21,343 nt of DNA, from the NCBI GenBank assembly GCA_005223375.1, contig RXOD01004503.1, positions 1-21,343 on the forward strand, given 5' to 3'. This stretch comes from Amoebophrya sp. AT5.2. Lineage: Eukaryota > Sar > Dinophyceae > Syndiniales > Amoebophryaceae. Position 1 is the stretch's first letter. Every line of letters begins with the position of its first letter. This document shows, piece by piece, positions 1 through 9,309 of this stretch. A program made the position numbers and the translations under genes. The notes beneath the pieces were generated by a model. It was not told where the DNA came from. It saw only the letters and a list, made by a program, of their open reading frames with translations, and did no database searches.

Positions 1-2
1 AG

Positions 3-125
3 GGGGCGGGAGTGGCAGCAAGCGGTAATACCATTACCAACGGCCTGACGGACGAGGAAAAACTGGCGCTGCAAATCGGACTGCAGATGCTCCAGAAACA
101 ACGACAAGATCCAAATCACAAATGA
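3..125 (+). CDS. C-terminal end of a gene entering from the left
   Basis: Frame 3 is open from the left edge to a TGA at 123-125 and encodes about 40 residues. The piece is protein-like: a Gly/Ala/Ser/Thr stretch, then a charged amphipathic helix (TDEEKLALQIGLQMLQKQ) and a short polar tail before the stop. The other two + frames stop within the first 50 bases. No family can be named from this fragment; it is most likely the end of a last exon, because nothing in the window provides a start. The helix could be a dimerisation or packing element, but that is a guess. Confidence rests on the composition and the clean stop only. Confidence 0.5.
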   Translation, partial: GAGVAASGNTITNGLTDEEKLALQIGLQMLQKQRQDPNHK

Positions 126-1528
126 CCGACACGCTGACTGTGACAAAACACTTATCAACATTGTGATTTGAGTTTTTCATCAGTTTTTAACCCAACTACC
201 GCGCTGTCATTGTATTGAAACAAATGCGCAACGACCGGTGAGTGATGTGCAAGTGCATCCGATGATGTTCCCATGGAGGCCGGATGTTCTGTCAAAAGCC
301 ATATGTACGCTGTTTCGTTCTTTGCGTCGTTTTCTCACCCAGAGATCGAATGCACACGTTGTCACAAACTGCGGAAAAGCCTTCGCGAGATCATGGAGGT
401 TTACTGTAGGAAAAGGCATCAAAAGGTCGTACGAAGGGGAGCGATCTGATTGAACTGGATCATCACGTCGCGAATTTTCTGTGGAAGGCTGATAACTTTG
501 TATCATCATCTAAATTTAGTACAAGGCGCGCTTTTTATTTTTTTGCGAAAATTCCTAATCAAAATCTGAAAAGTAGGATTGGTTTTCGAGGCGAACCGCC
601 GGTACTTTATATATAGAAGGTCCTAGCGAATAGCCGGTATCCGTATCCAAAATATGAAGAGTTGTATGAGCTTCCGCTACTCCTGCCCCTTGGAGTGAGG
701 GAAAGTTCCGGGACTCATATCTTCTGATTTCGTTCTCCTCTAGACGCGGTCCGCGCCTAGGCCGACGACGGAGAAACAAACCCACCACGGAGAAGCTCGT
801 CATACGTTCATCGGTGTTTTCACCGGCGGAAGACGAGGTATCATGAATGTGATTTTGAATGTTATGGTATGGCCCTACGCCTCACGTGATGACTCAGCCT
901 GTGGTTGCAGGTCCGCGCGGCCGTATTTTGATCGAAAGCTTCGGCTGACGCTGGCTTTGCGGGCGACGATTAAGTAATCCCGGATCACCAGACAGTCACA
1001 GTAGTAGCGTACTGATCAGTCTGTGTCTGAGATATGAGACTCATCACCTTGCCGTGATCAGTAAATGGAAATGGTTGATTCACATCAAACACAAACTCTC
1101 TTCAGAAACCGTGGACTCATACTCATTGGCCGCGGGCATTCGCATCGAGGACCCTCGGACGACAACCAGAGCCAGAGCCAGAGCCGACTGCTCCATCGGA
1201 TTCGGAGCCGCCTCCTTCACGTTCACACGTCAGTAGCAGGAGTTACTGTCAGAACTTAGGACTAGGAGTGGAGTTGTAACACAGTTCGGTGCACCTCTGA
1301 AGATAGAAGCAGAACCACCGTCTTTTGCTGCAAGCGGTGCCGTCAAGCGATCAAGACTGCCTCCGTCCAGGACTTGTTGGTCAAGTAGAAGGGATAGGGA
1401 ATTGGATACACATTTATCAGGATCTTGAATTACTAAACCTGCTCCGGCGACGAGTTCGAGTTCGACCCGGCGGGCAGTGTAGTTGAATCCGGACGCGATC
1501 GAGTGATCCATCGACGTAGGACCAGAGA
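126..1528. other. Intergenic spacer, no supported gene
   Basis: Stops are frequent in all frames and base composition is more AT-rich than in the downstream coding block. Short reading frames on both strands (for example 238-453 + and 555-803 -) have no recognisable domain and no splice-linked partner. A TATATATA-like run lies near 606-614 without an obvious gene start just downstream. The stretch probably holds the 3' end of the left-hand gene and the promoter and 5' leader of the gene starting at 1529. Confidence 0.5.
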
Positions 1529-4500
1529 ATGGACTGCGATTCGTCGTCCCCTTGGAGGTCCTCACGGCACCAGAAGTCACTGGCGCCAGCAGGAGCGGCC
1601 TCGGCGCGGCCCGGAAAGCGGGAGTGGGAGCGGGACCGCGAACGGACGGAGCCGCCAGCCTTGCCACGCGAGCAAGTAAGCAAGTACGCGACCCGCGCCG
1701 TGGATCTTCACCACAACTGCAACGAGAGGAACGACGCCGAGCGTTATCATGCCAATGCCACGACCGTGGCCCTGAATTATTCGAGCAGCGACGGTAGTAA
1801 CTACGGTGAGAACTACGAGACCAATCAGAACGCAAGAAATTGTAGAAAAAAGAGCTTGAAGTTGAACCATTACGAGGACGATTCGGCGAGTACAGCTCCG
1901 AGGACATCACACGACGAGGACTACCCTCCGCGAGGTAGTACAACAGTGCGGAGAGGTGAATCTGGAGGCGGAGGGGGCCCCCGGCCCCGATACGATCCGG
2001 AGACGCGTGCAAGTCTGCAAACCGCGATTCACACACTGCTGGACGTGATCGGAGGTTCTTCCGCTCGCCCTCCGCTTCCTGGACGTGATCCTCCTCCTCC
2101 TCTCGTTGCATCCCCCGCTTACAGGGATGGTCGTGGCAGCACCAGCAGTGGCAACGAGCAGGGGGACCGAGGGCGTGATGCAGCTCGTCGTCCGGGTAGG
2201 ATGGATTTCGACGTCGAGCACGTGTCGTCCTACTCCCCGGCGGATCATCTGCGGGAGAACGAACGCAGTGAACAATGCAACGCTGCCTACCCGCCCCCTG
2301 GCGGTGGCGAGCGCGATCATGTTGACGAAAGTAGACGAAGAGCCCCTCAACAACAGAAGGAGCACGCCGACGCCGGGCCGGCGCGAGTAGAGCCGTGGAG
2401 GGTGGGACAATCGCGCGGCGGGGATCGGGACCGCGATGGAAAGCGAGAAAAGCGAGAGGACTACAACAAATTTCGACGCGATTGGGCGGGACGACAGCAG
2501 GGGCCGCAGGATCATTTTCATGGGCCGCGGAACGAGCGGCAGGTGGCCTCCGCTTTCCTGAGTCGAGCGGTGCTGTCCGGAGCCGAAGCTCCGGGGAACG
2601 GGAAGGAGGAGAATTCTTGGAATTCTTGGGACCGTTCCAGTAAGATTTACCAACGCGACGGTCGGGGTCGCGACGCTGGTGACAAGAACTTCTGGCACAA
2701 GCAGGGAACGAGTGACCCTGCTCGTGGCGCGTGGTATAATTCGCGGGCCGCGACGAGTGGCACTGGCAACACACAAGACCACCAGCGCGGCGGAGGCCGT
2801 TCGGGAAGGTACACTGATGAAAAACAACATCACCATCATCATCATCATCATCAGGAACAGTGGGGGCCACCGGCTTCGTGGGGCCGACAGCTTTCTCCTT
2901 CGGGCCACACCAATGATTATTTCGAAGTGCGCATCCCCACGGACGTGGTCGCGTGTGTGTCGAACATGCCGGAAAACCTACACGACGACGAAATTTCCGA
3001 GCTTGCGAAGAGCTTGGGGTTGCACCGCCTCGGGATCGTGAAAAAGACCCGCTTCTGCGGAGTCGCCGACTTTCTCAGAAGCGCAAAGGCAAAGGCTCCA
3101 CATGCGAAGGAAGATACAGCTCCGGTCTACGCGCGCCAGATCTACAAGGCTGCACAAGATCTAGATCTACCATCCCCACAAGGACAAGAGGACGTGGGCC
3201 AGAAAAGTGTATCCGATCTTTCTTGCAGGGCCAATTGGACAAACGGCGGCCGCGGCGCAGCAAGTATTAGTAGTGTACAACTACTACTACTACTACATCT
3301 ACAACTACAGGCACGGCTACGGTCGCACCCGCAGAAGTTGGAGGATCACAGGTAGAAGAGGTGGAACAGGTCCAGGTGGAAAACGAAAAGGAGATGCTGG
3401 TTCGCCGTTTGCTGGAGAAGCTGCGGGAGGGCGAAGGAGGAGGAGGTTCCACAACTGCCCTGGTTGGGGGACGATCATCAGGAGCTCCCGGGGGCGGAGA
3501 TTTGCAGCTCATGAAAACGCTCGAGGGGTACATGAACGCACATCAGGAGGCTACTGGTGCCGAGTCTCAAGCTGCTCTTGCCCGCTGTGATGCGAACAAT
3601 TCAACGAACAGCGATTGTCCGGGAGCGCCGCCGCCCTCCGGCTCGTCCGGCCGCCAGCAGAGAGGACTCATGCGAGGGAAAGCAGATCCTCCCGCCGCGA
3701 TCATCACGCTGACGGGCGTTCTCGCCTTTCAAGGCGCTGCGCCCGGAAAGCAGGGCATGACGTTCCTGGTCCTGTACTCGGAACATCACTCACCGGGTGC
3801 GAAGAGTTCCACGTCCACCCGTTTCGCGGCCCGGCGCAAGGTGGAGGAGGTGTTCGACGTTCTGGAGCAGTCGCTGCAGAAGGAGAACAAGAAAAAGGGC
3901 CACTCCAACAGGTCGACGAACTTCCAACCGAGGTCGGGACCCGCGACCGTGAAGATGAAAGACTTTCTGCGGCGGCGGGTCGTCTTTGAGTTTCCCGCGG
4001 AACTGGACGGCCAGCTGGTGCCGTTGTTTGGGTTGAAGACCCCGTTGGCAACGGACCGCCCCACCTCATCATCAGCTGCGGGAGAGAGCGGGCGAATATC
4101 ACCACCCCAAGATGACCGTCATGATTCGGCGTCTCAGAAGCTGGAGCTGGAGGAAAAGGAAGAGGATGAGGAGCGATCTTCGACTCTAGAAGAAGTAAAA
4201 GAGAACGAGAAGTCATCATCTTCTGCCGTCTTAGTCTCATCGTCGGTGGAGGGAGCTGGCCAAGGACAGGGAGAAGTTGTGCAGGAAGAGATTGCGCAGA
4301 ATTACAGCTACAAGTACACGACCCACGCGGAGTTGCAGAAAATGATCGCGCGCGAGCGGACTGGCCAAACTTGCCGTCGGCGACCAGGTCCGGAAACACC
4401 AGAAGTTTCAGCCCGGGGGCACGAGCAGGGGTGCGGAGGCTATGGTGCTGGGGACGGTTGGCGAAGACGCGACCATATCGCCGATCGACGGAGACTGGAT

Positions 4501-5494
4501 CTTCACGGGGGACCGCGAGGCGGTCGACTTCCTGACGCACTCGCTTTTTCGCGGGAAGGAGATTGACGCAAACCGTGCGCAACAGAAGTTTGGCCGGACA
4601 ATCTCCGACAAGGAAAAAGGCTGGATCGCAAACTACCTCCAGCGCGTGACCGCGGGGGGGCGGGAGGTGGCGAACGAGGAGAACAAGAAGGCTCCTCCCG
4701 TTCTCCCGGGGGTCGCCGCGCCCGTGTCGGCGCGGACCGTCGGGGACGTGTTTCTGGCGTGGTTTATGGACCGCGGCGGCGGGAGCCCCCGTTGGCTCTG
4801 CGCCGGGATGCCGAAGAACAACTGCCTTTCCGCCGTCGGCGACGTCGAACAGGAAAGCCAAAACAGCGGGGAGCACGAGCAGATTGCGAGCCAGGAGAAA
4901 GTCTCCCTGATCCCGCTGCCGAGGTTCTTCTGGCACCTCCTGGGGCGGAGGGACCACTTGGAGCGCCACAGATTGAGATTCATGGTGCAGGCGCTGCAAC
5001 TGTGCAACTCGCGACCCAAAACCGCGGAACAGAGCACGAGCGCCGCCGCGTGCTCGTATTTTCTGTCCCCCAAGGTGAACTGGCAGTGCGACCGCATTGT
5101 GCGGGAACACGGAAGGGTGACCTACGTGTGCAGCCACGAGATGGCGACAACGCGCGTCCGGGCGACTCTGATGCAGCAAGTGGGCGGGGGGCGCTGGAGT
5201 CCCGACGAGTGGCGCGAGGTCTCGTATAGAGGCACCAGCTTCGGGCTCGGGGACGGGGAGCAGGAGCACATCTTGACGCGTGGTCAGACCGTGCCAGGTG
5301 GAACCATAGTCGTCGACGCGCAGCATCACGAGCCAGCGTCGTGTCCGGACCTGCTGCGCTCCGGCACGCCGACGAAAGTCGAGGCCGGAGAAGAAGAGGA
5401 CGGGGAGGAAGATCCACCGGACCTGGGTGAACTGCTCGGAAGAAGAAGTAGAAGATCGGATTGCAATGGGGGCTCCACGGAGCATAAGCGCTAA
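1529..5494 (+). CDS. Large unrecognised protein, probably three exons (~1261 aa)
   Basis: I do not recognise this protein. The proposed model joins 1529-3208, 3274-4313 and 4429-5494, which gives a continuous frame of 1262 codons including TAA at 5492. The ATG at 1529 is the first after an in-frame TAG at 1517 and sits in AGAATGG, a favourable context. Residues 1-430 are low complexity, rich in Arg, Asp, Gly and Ser with RGG/RD-type stretches. About eight His follow near 434-441, then a compact segment near 476-520 (VSNMPENLHDDEISELAKSL) faintly like an RRM strand-helix unit. Exon 2 opens with a Thr-rich linker, carries a folded-looking block (near ITLTGVLAFQG and FLVLYSEHH) and ends with an acidic Glu/Ser region. 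Exon 3 looks globular, with several Trp and Cys and an acidic tail. An RNA-binding role is only a guess from the N-terminal composition. Large antisense frames overlap it and were judged shadows. Confidence 0.6.
3209..3273 (+). other. Probable 65-nt GT-AG intron in the large gene
   Basis: The frame must change from frame 2 to frame 1 here. A GTATCC donor after AAAAGT at 3209 and the AG at 3272-3273 (TATTAGTAG) give a phase-0 intron and lead directly into a Thr-rich, then charged, protein-like frame. A better-looking acceptor (TTTCTTGCAG, ending at 3228) leads to an early stop in frame 1, so it was not chosen. Boundaries are inferred. Confidence 0.45.
4314..4428 (+). other. Probable 115-nt intron, or alternatively a frameshift
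   Basis: The coding frame moves from frame 1 to frame 2 between about 4310 and 4440. A GTACAC donor at 4314 and an acceptor CACGAGCAG ending at 4428 form a phase-2 GT-AG intron that restores the frame. However, both sides of the interval look like protein (frame 1 HAELQKMIARE, then frame 2 LAKLAVGDQVRK), so a one-base indel near 4350-4360, a +1 frameshift, or a 43-nt intron (4314-4356) are also possible. cDNA would decide. Confidence 0.35.
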
Positions 5495-5526
5495 AAGCCG
5501 TTGCTGTATTTTTCCTTCTAGTTGTA

Positions 5527-5548
5527 GGGGGGGGGGAAAGGGGGGGGG
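5527..5548 (+). repeat. G10-AAA-G9 homopurine tract
   Basis: Ten G, three A and nine G in a row lie 33 bases after the stop of the large gene, probably within its 3' untranslated region. Such a tract could form a G-quadruplex in the transcript, or act as a pause site; it may also be a place where the assembly length is unreliable. Confidence 0.8.
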
Positions 5549-5701
5549 CACCCAACCCAAAAACATTCCCTAAAAATCGCGAAACGGGGGCGGTAACTCC
5601 ACCATTACCATTAGCACGCAGTCGCAAATATAGCCATTTTTCTTTTTTATGCATGGCGCAACGAAAACGATGAAGATAATCTAGTATGACAACGAGCGGA
5701 C

Positions 5702-5945
5702 GCAGAGGACGAACATGAACACGAACTATGCGGGGGAGTGCGTAGCAGGAGCGGTAGACTCATAGTACCGCACAAGGCCTGCTAAAGTCGTAGGTTCGAC
5801 AATCGACCTACGCGTAAGCGTAAGTACCTCTATCTGGCGACGGAACATCAAGTACGTGACCATACGCATGCTTACTCGTTTCCGTCGCGAGCTCGTGGGC
5901 CTCGGAAAAGCTGACTACATACGAAGTACTGCAGAGGACGTACTT
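5702..5945. other. Segment with four consecutive inverted repeats
   Basis: Four stem-loops follow one another. The first is a two-part stem, AGCAGG/CCTGCT (5744-5749 with 5778-5783) enclosing GCGGTA/TACCGC (5751-5756 with 5766-5771). The second is a bulged 10-bp stem (5789-5799 with 5803-5812, loop CAA). The third is a 9-bp stem GCGACGGAA/TTCCGTCGC (5837-5845 with 5880-5888). The fourth is AAGTAC/GTACTT (5924-5929 with 5940-5945). The 10-mer GCAGAGGACG occurs at 5702-5711 and again at 5931-5940. This could be a structured non-coding RNA or an old small mobile element; no class is recognised. Confidence 0.3.
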
Positions 5946-7168
5946 GCGCCTGTTTCAGTACTATCACACACAAGAATCTAGTGGTTTGTTTTTGTTATGG
6001 TTTTGGTTTCGCGTTCGGCTTCGGTTCCGCCGTTCGCGGATCTTATCTATCAACCCACGCACGGTTGTTTCGCTGCCACTCATTTTTGGATCGATCATGC
6101 GTACAACTAAGAAAGCGGGTCCCAATCCTGGTACCGATTCTAACTTTCTGAAGAATCAAATCAATGAATTATTTAAGTCACTTCGGTGGAACCACGGACA
6201 AAGGTATACGTTTCTCACAGTAGGCTTAGGCAATGAAGTAATGGCATTTGTGCCACTCACTGCCTAGCTGCAGCTTCTACTGTGGGGAAGGGGAACTTCC
6301 TTCCTTTCAACATCAGTGTGAGTCAACTACTTCACGACAGCAGGTCCATTATTTCCGTCCTTGCTCGTCGCGAGATGAGGGTGCTGGGAACGAGATGAGC
6401 CCGCGTAGCCTAGAGCCAGATGAACGCGGTGGTCGAAATCTTGCTGAACGAAATGAAGCGTCTAATGCCAATAATTTATATTGGACTCGTCACATTTCTT
6501 GCTTGTTTATTGGAGTTTTGTCGTAATGCCGATGGTGCAATGAATAGATACCACTTACTCGCCCAACTGATCCGAATATGCACACAGGCAGCTACCCTAC
6601 TGTTTGGCGGCCATCCCCATCTGCGATTGATAGCTCAATCTGCGATGGATTGAGTCTAAGAGTATTTTTCAAAAAACATCATTAGCACTTCGTCGGAGTT
6701 TCTTGTTTCAAACTAAGTACCAAGATTGATGTATCAAAAGCGGAATTATTGTCATTTAAGTACGTTATTTGTCCCCGCGCACTTTATTTAGAAGACGCAA
6801 AAAGCAGGAATCTTTGGAAGAAGATCGGAAGTCGTCAATGCTACGGAACAAGGAGCACAGGGGGGAGGATAGAGGGTGGCGCGGTTGAGCTAGATGTAAG
6901 CACGATGACAATCCAACAAGCAGCAAGATTGCGCGCTAGAGAAAGACAGGGGGCAAATCAAAGGCACGTCGAGCCGAATGATTAAGAATAAGAGCAGCAG
7001 CAAGGTAGTGAATAAATTGTCGATAGCTGCCCGCGCTGTCGTTGGAGAAATGCGATGGATGAGGTGTTCATGTTTCATTATCGAGAAGCTAAGTTTTTGT
7101 TGAGTGTTGTTCACGGCTCACTGGAGGTTCCTCCGTGATCGGTCAGAACAGGTTTGCTGTCAATGGAG

Positions 7169-7229
7169 AAAGTGGGAACTGCTGCTGACGATGAGACACC
7201 GGCTTATCGTCACCAGTAGCTCCCACTTT
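7169..7229. repeat. Long hairpin: 24-base arms, 13-base loop
   Basis: The arm at 7169-7192 and the arm at 7206-7229 are inverse complements at 21 of 24 positions; one of the three differences would be a G-U pair in RNA on the + strand. The loop is 7193-7205. The size resembles a small-RNA precursor, but a transcription or mobile-element role cannot be told from sequence. A smaller palindrome (GGAGGTTCCTCC, near 7123-7134) lies about 40 bases upstream. Confidence 0.6.
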
Positions 7230-7577
7230 GTGGGTGACGATCACGATCAGCCACCAATCAATCTACAGGCTTGAGTAAGACGTGATACTGACTGTTTTGC
7301 AGCAGCCACGGGTACCGTAAAGGAGCCCTTCTATGCGTCGATGCACGCGCCAGAGATTTTCATAGTGCCTCTTCAGAGATGACGATAGCTCAAAGTAGCT
7401 TATCCTTAACCTTATCTATACTATAGTCAGTAGCTGCTTTCATGATCATGTCTTCTACGCCGTGTCAGAACAAGCTTGTGAGCCAGCTTTCGCTTTGCCT
7501 TTGCCGATTCCGATTACAACCTCGCCTATTCTGCTGATTCTGCCTAAGTCACACGTAAGCTAACGCAATAAGTACAA

Positions 7578-7619
7578 ATGAACGGCTTCGATGGCAGCTT
7601 TCCTCGCTCGTATTTGTAA
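7578..7619 (+). promoter_or_regulatory. Upstream ORF overlapping the methyltransferase start
   Basis: An ATG at 7578 opens a 13-codon frame ending in TAA at 7617-7619, out of frame with and overlapping the ATG at 7591. If the transcript leader includes it, it could lower or tune translation of the downstream gene. If transcription starts after 7580 it is irrelevant. Confidence 0.3.
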
Positions 7620-8598
7620 GAGAACGGTTTCTCCCGCGAGTCCTCCCCCGCCCAGCAGCTACAACTACAAGACTAACAAGTCGGTGCTTCTTCGGTTGTC
7701 CGCGCGGACTGCTTTCGTGCTCTTGCCCGCACGAGGCTTTCTCAACCTGAACGCCGCTGCGCAGCAGCAGAAGTGCGACGTAGAAGCAGGCAGCTACCGA
7801 GCGAAGGGCCAAGAAGAAGAACAAGTTTTTGTCCCCCACCTCCCTCGCGACACCCACCTCCCTGAGCCCGACAGCCACGACGGCAACAGCATGAACATGC
7901 TCCAGCGCATCTCCAGTCTGGGCAGCGGAGGCTCGTCGCCCTCTTCCTCCAGTCCCGGCCGCCAGCCCCCGGTGAAGGGCGGCTGTAGTTTGACGGAAGC
8001 GTACAACTTCGTGCGCGCGCACTACGCCGACAGCTCGCAGGTCGTCCCAAGGTTCCAGGATTCGGAGTCCAACCTGTCGCAGGCGTCGCTGAACCGCCGC
8101 ATGCTGCAGATGCTCGAGCTGAAGCCCGAGCACAGCATTGCCGATCTGGGCAGTGGCTGCGGGATCACGGGGAATACGTTCGCGTACTTCGGCTGCCGCG
8201 TCGTGCACGGCTTCGAGTTCCACAAACAATCCACGGAGATCAGCAGCGCCTTTGCGGCGCGGCTGGGGTTGATGGGGTCGACGTCGTTGCCACCAGGGGA
8301 GGAAGAAGTAAACCCCGGCGGGGGTACCGAGTTGCGGTGGTTTGCCGGGGCCGTGAACGACCACCTTACGGAGCAAATGAAGTACGACCGACTCCACGGC
8401 GGCTACATGATGAACGCGAAAAACGCCGAGAAGTACGCGACAGAGAACCTGAAGCCGGGAGGCATCGCAGTCCTGAACGTGGGAGGAGACCTGTACACCG
8501 GCGACGTGTACGTGTTCCGCAAGCCCCCAGACTCGGACAAGGTCACGGTGGAGCCGAGCGGAATCGGAGTCATCTTCCAGCCAGACGCAAAACCGTGA
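7591..8598 (+). CDS. Protein-L-isoaspartate O-methyltransferase-like protein (335 aa)
   Basis: This single-exon frame encodes a class I SAM-dependent methyltransferase most like protein-L-isoaspartate (D-aspartate) O-methyltransferase, which starts repair of damaged Asp/Asn sites in ageing proteins. The SAM-binding glycine loop is IADLGSGCGI (residues 183-192), preceded by a helix of the type seen before this loop in the family (NRRMLQMLELKP, 168-179). The acidic strand after motif I is VVHGFEF (204-210), motif II is YDRLHGGY (265-272), and LKPGGIAVLNVGG (287-299) matches motif III. The family's usual G-x-T-I-S-x-P patch is replaced by SNLSQASL (160-167). The first ~130 residues are extra: an Arg-rich start without acidic residues (MAAFLARICKRTVS), then hydrophobic and Ser/Pro/Glu-rich stretches, consistent with an organelle or signal presequence. 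A diverged methyltransferase with another substrate is possible. Confidence 0.8.
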   Translation: MAAFLARICKRTVSPASPPPPSSYNYKTNKSVLLRLSARTAFVLLPARGFLNLNAAAQQQKCDVEAGSYRAKGQEEEQVFVPHLPRDTHLPEPDSHDGNSMNMLQRISSLGSGGSSPSSSSPGRQPPVKGGCSLTEAYNFVRAHYADSSQVVPRFQDSESNLSQASLNRRMLQMLELKPEHSIADLGSGCGITGNTFAYFGCRVVHGFEFHKQSTEISSAFAARLGLMGSTSLPPGEEEVNPGGGTELRWFAGAVNDHLTEQMKYDRLHGGYMMNAKNAEKYATENLKPGGIAVLNVGGDLYTGDVYVFRKPPDSDKVTVEPSGIGVIFQPDAKP

Positions 8599-9309
8599 AC
8601 ACGCGATCAGGAGCAGGGACCGGATGGCGTATACAGAACCTATTACTGTTTTCGGTTTCGCGGATCGTCATGAGACTGCCCTGCAATAAGTAGAGATATT
8701 GCGGACAGCATGATATCCGATCATTAGTTCACGGAGATTTCATTCTTGCCGCATTGAGGCGGCATAGCCTACCCTTCCGCAGCCGGCGCACGCAAAAACG
8801 ACGCAACACACGCACATCAGAGATATACGAAATGAGGCTCCACGACTGGTAGACGCGTTGACGCTGGCGCTTTTCGCCATCGGTTCGGTCGCGGAGGATC
8901 GATACTCGGAGGATCGCGGCGGACTCGCGCTGATGTCGGCTTTGATCACGTCAACATCAGAGTCAGTTTTCGGGCAGGCCCGTTGCCACAGTTTGTTACT
9001 GCTCTTCTATGTGGCCCGATCTTCGTGTCGTGCTCGTGTTCCTTTTTTCTGCAGATTTAGTCTACGCAGTTTTCTTGAGGAAACGTCGACACGAACGCAC
9101 GCCGGAAGGATCAATCAGCTCCATCCGATCAATTATGGCATCGGTTCAGCTTTTGACCTTTGCTTCAGCCTAACGGACAAGACTAGACGTCCATAGTTAG
9201 TTGGCACGACGAAGACGATATCGCTGTCATTCATTGACACTGACTTTCAATCGAATACGCTAGTGCGCAGCATCTTCATCATCGAGATTCGAGGCATACC
9301 ACAAAAATC
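8599..9309. other. Intergenic spacer, no supported gene
   Basis: This holds the 3' end of the methyltransferase gene and the leader of the parvulin gene. A small hairpin TGCCGC/GCGGCA lies near 8747-8764, and GGAGGATCG is repeated near 8893-8915. The frame 8858-9196 shows no domain. Nothing else is seen. Confidence 0.5.

Larger units (their letters stand above)
5495..7590. other. Intergenic spacer with structured segments, no supported gene
   Basis: Two kilobases without a convincing coding region. Short frames at 5944-6267, 6248-6526, 6420-6653 and 6749-6985 show no domain or splice partner, and stops are dense. The stretch does contain a poly-G tract just after the upstream stop, a run of inverted repeats at 5744-5945 and a strong hairpin at 7169-7229, each listed separately. 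The 3' untranslated region of the large gene and the leader of the methyltransferase gene must lie at its two ends. Confidence 0.5.

Noticed and set aside
1230..2870. 546-codon frame on the - strand opposite the large gene
   Set aside because: It is a shadow of GC-rich low-complexity coding sequence; its product is runs of Arg, Ser and Pro with no domain, and the + frame has a good ATG and phase-compatible introns.
3704..5566. 620-codon frame on the - strand
   Set aside because: It runs across the poly-G tract and both proposed + exons, and its product is Arg/Pro/Leu-rich without any domain; typical antisense opening in GC-rich sequence.
5789..5812. GGTTCGA word resembling a tRNA T-arm
   Set aside because: The paired bases and loop length do not fit a T-arm, and no acceptor stem or anticodon arm can be drawn around it.
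5944..6267. 107-codon frame starting with aromatic and Arg-rich residues
   Set aside because: No domain, no splice partner, AT-richer surroundings; indistinguishable from chance.
7549..8397. 282-codon frame on the - strand opposite the methyltransferase
   Set aside because: The + frame has clear SAM-binding motifs; the - product has none.
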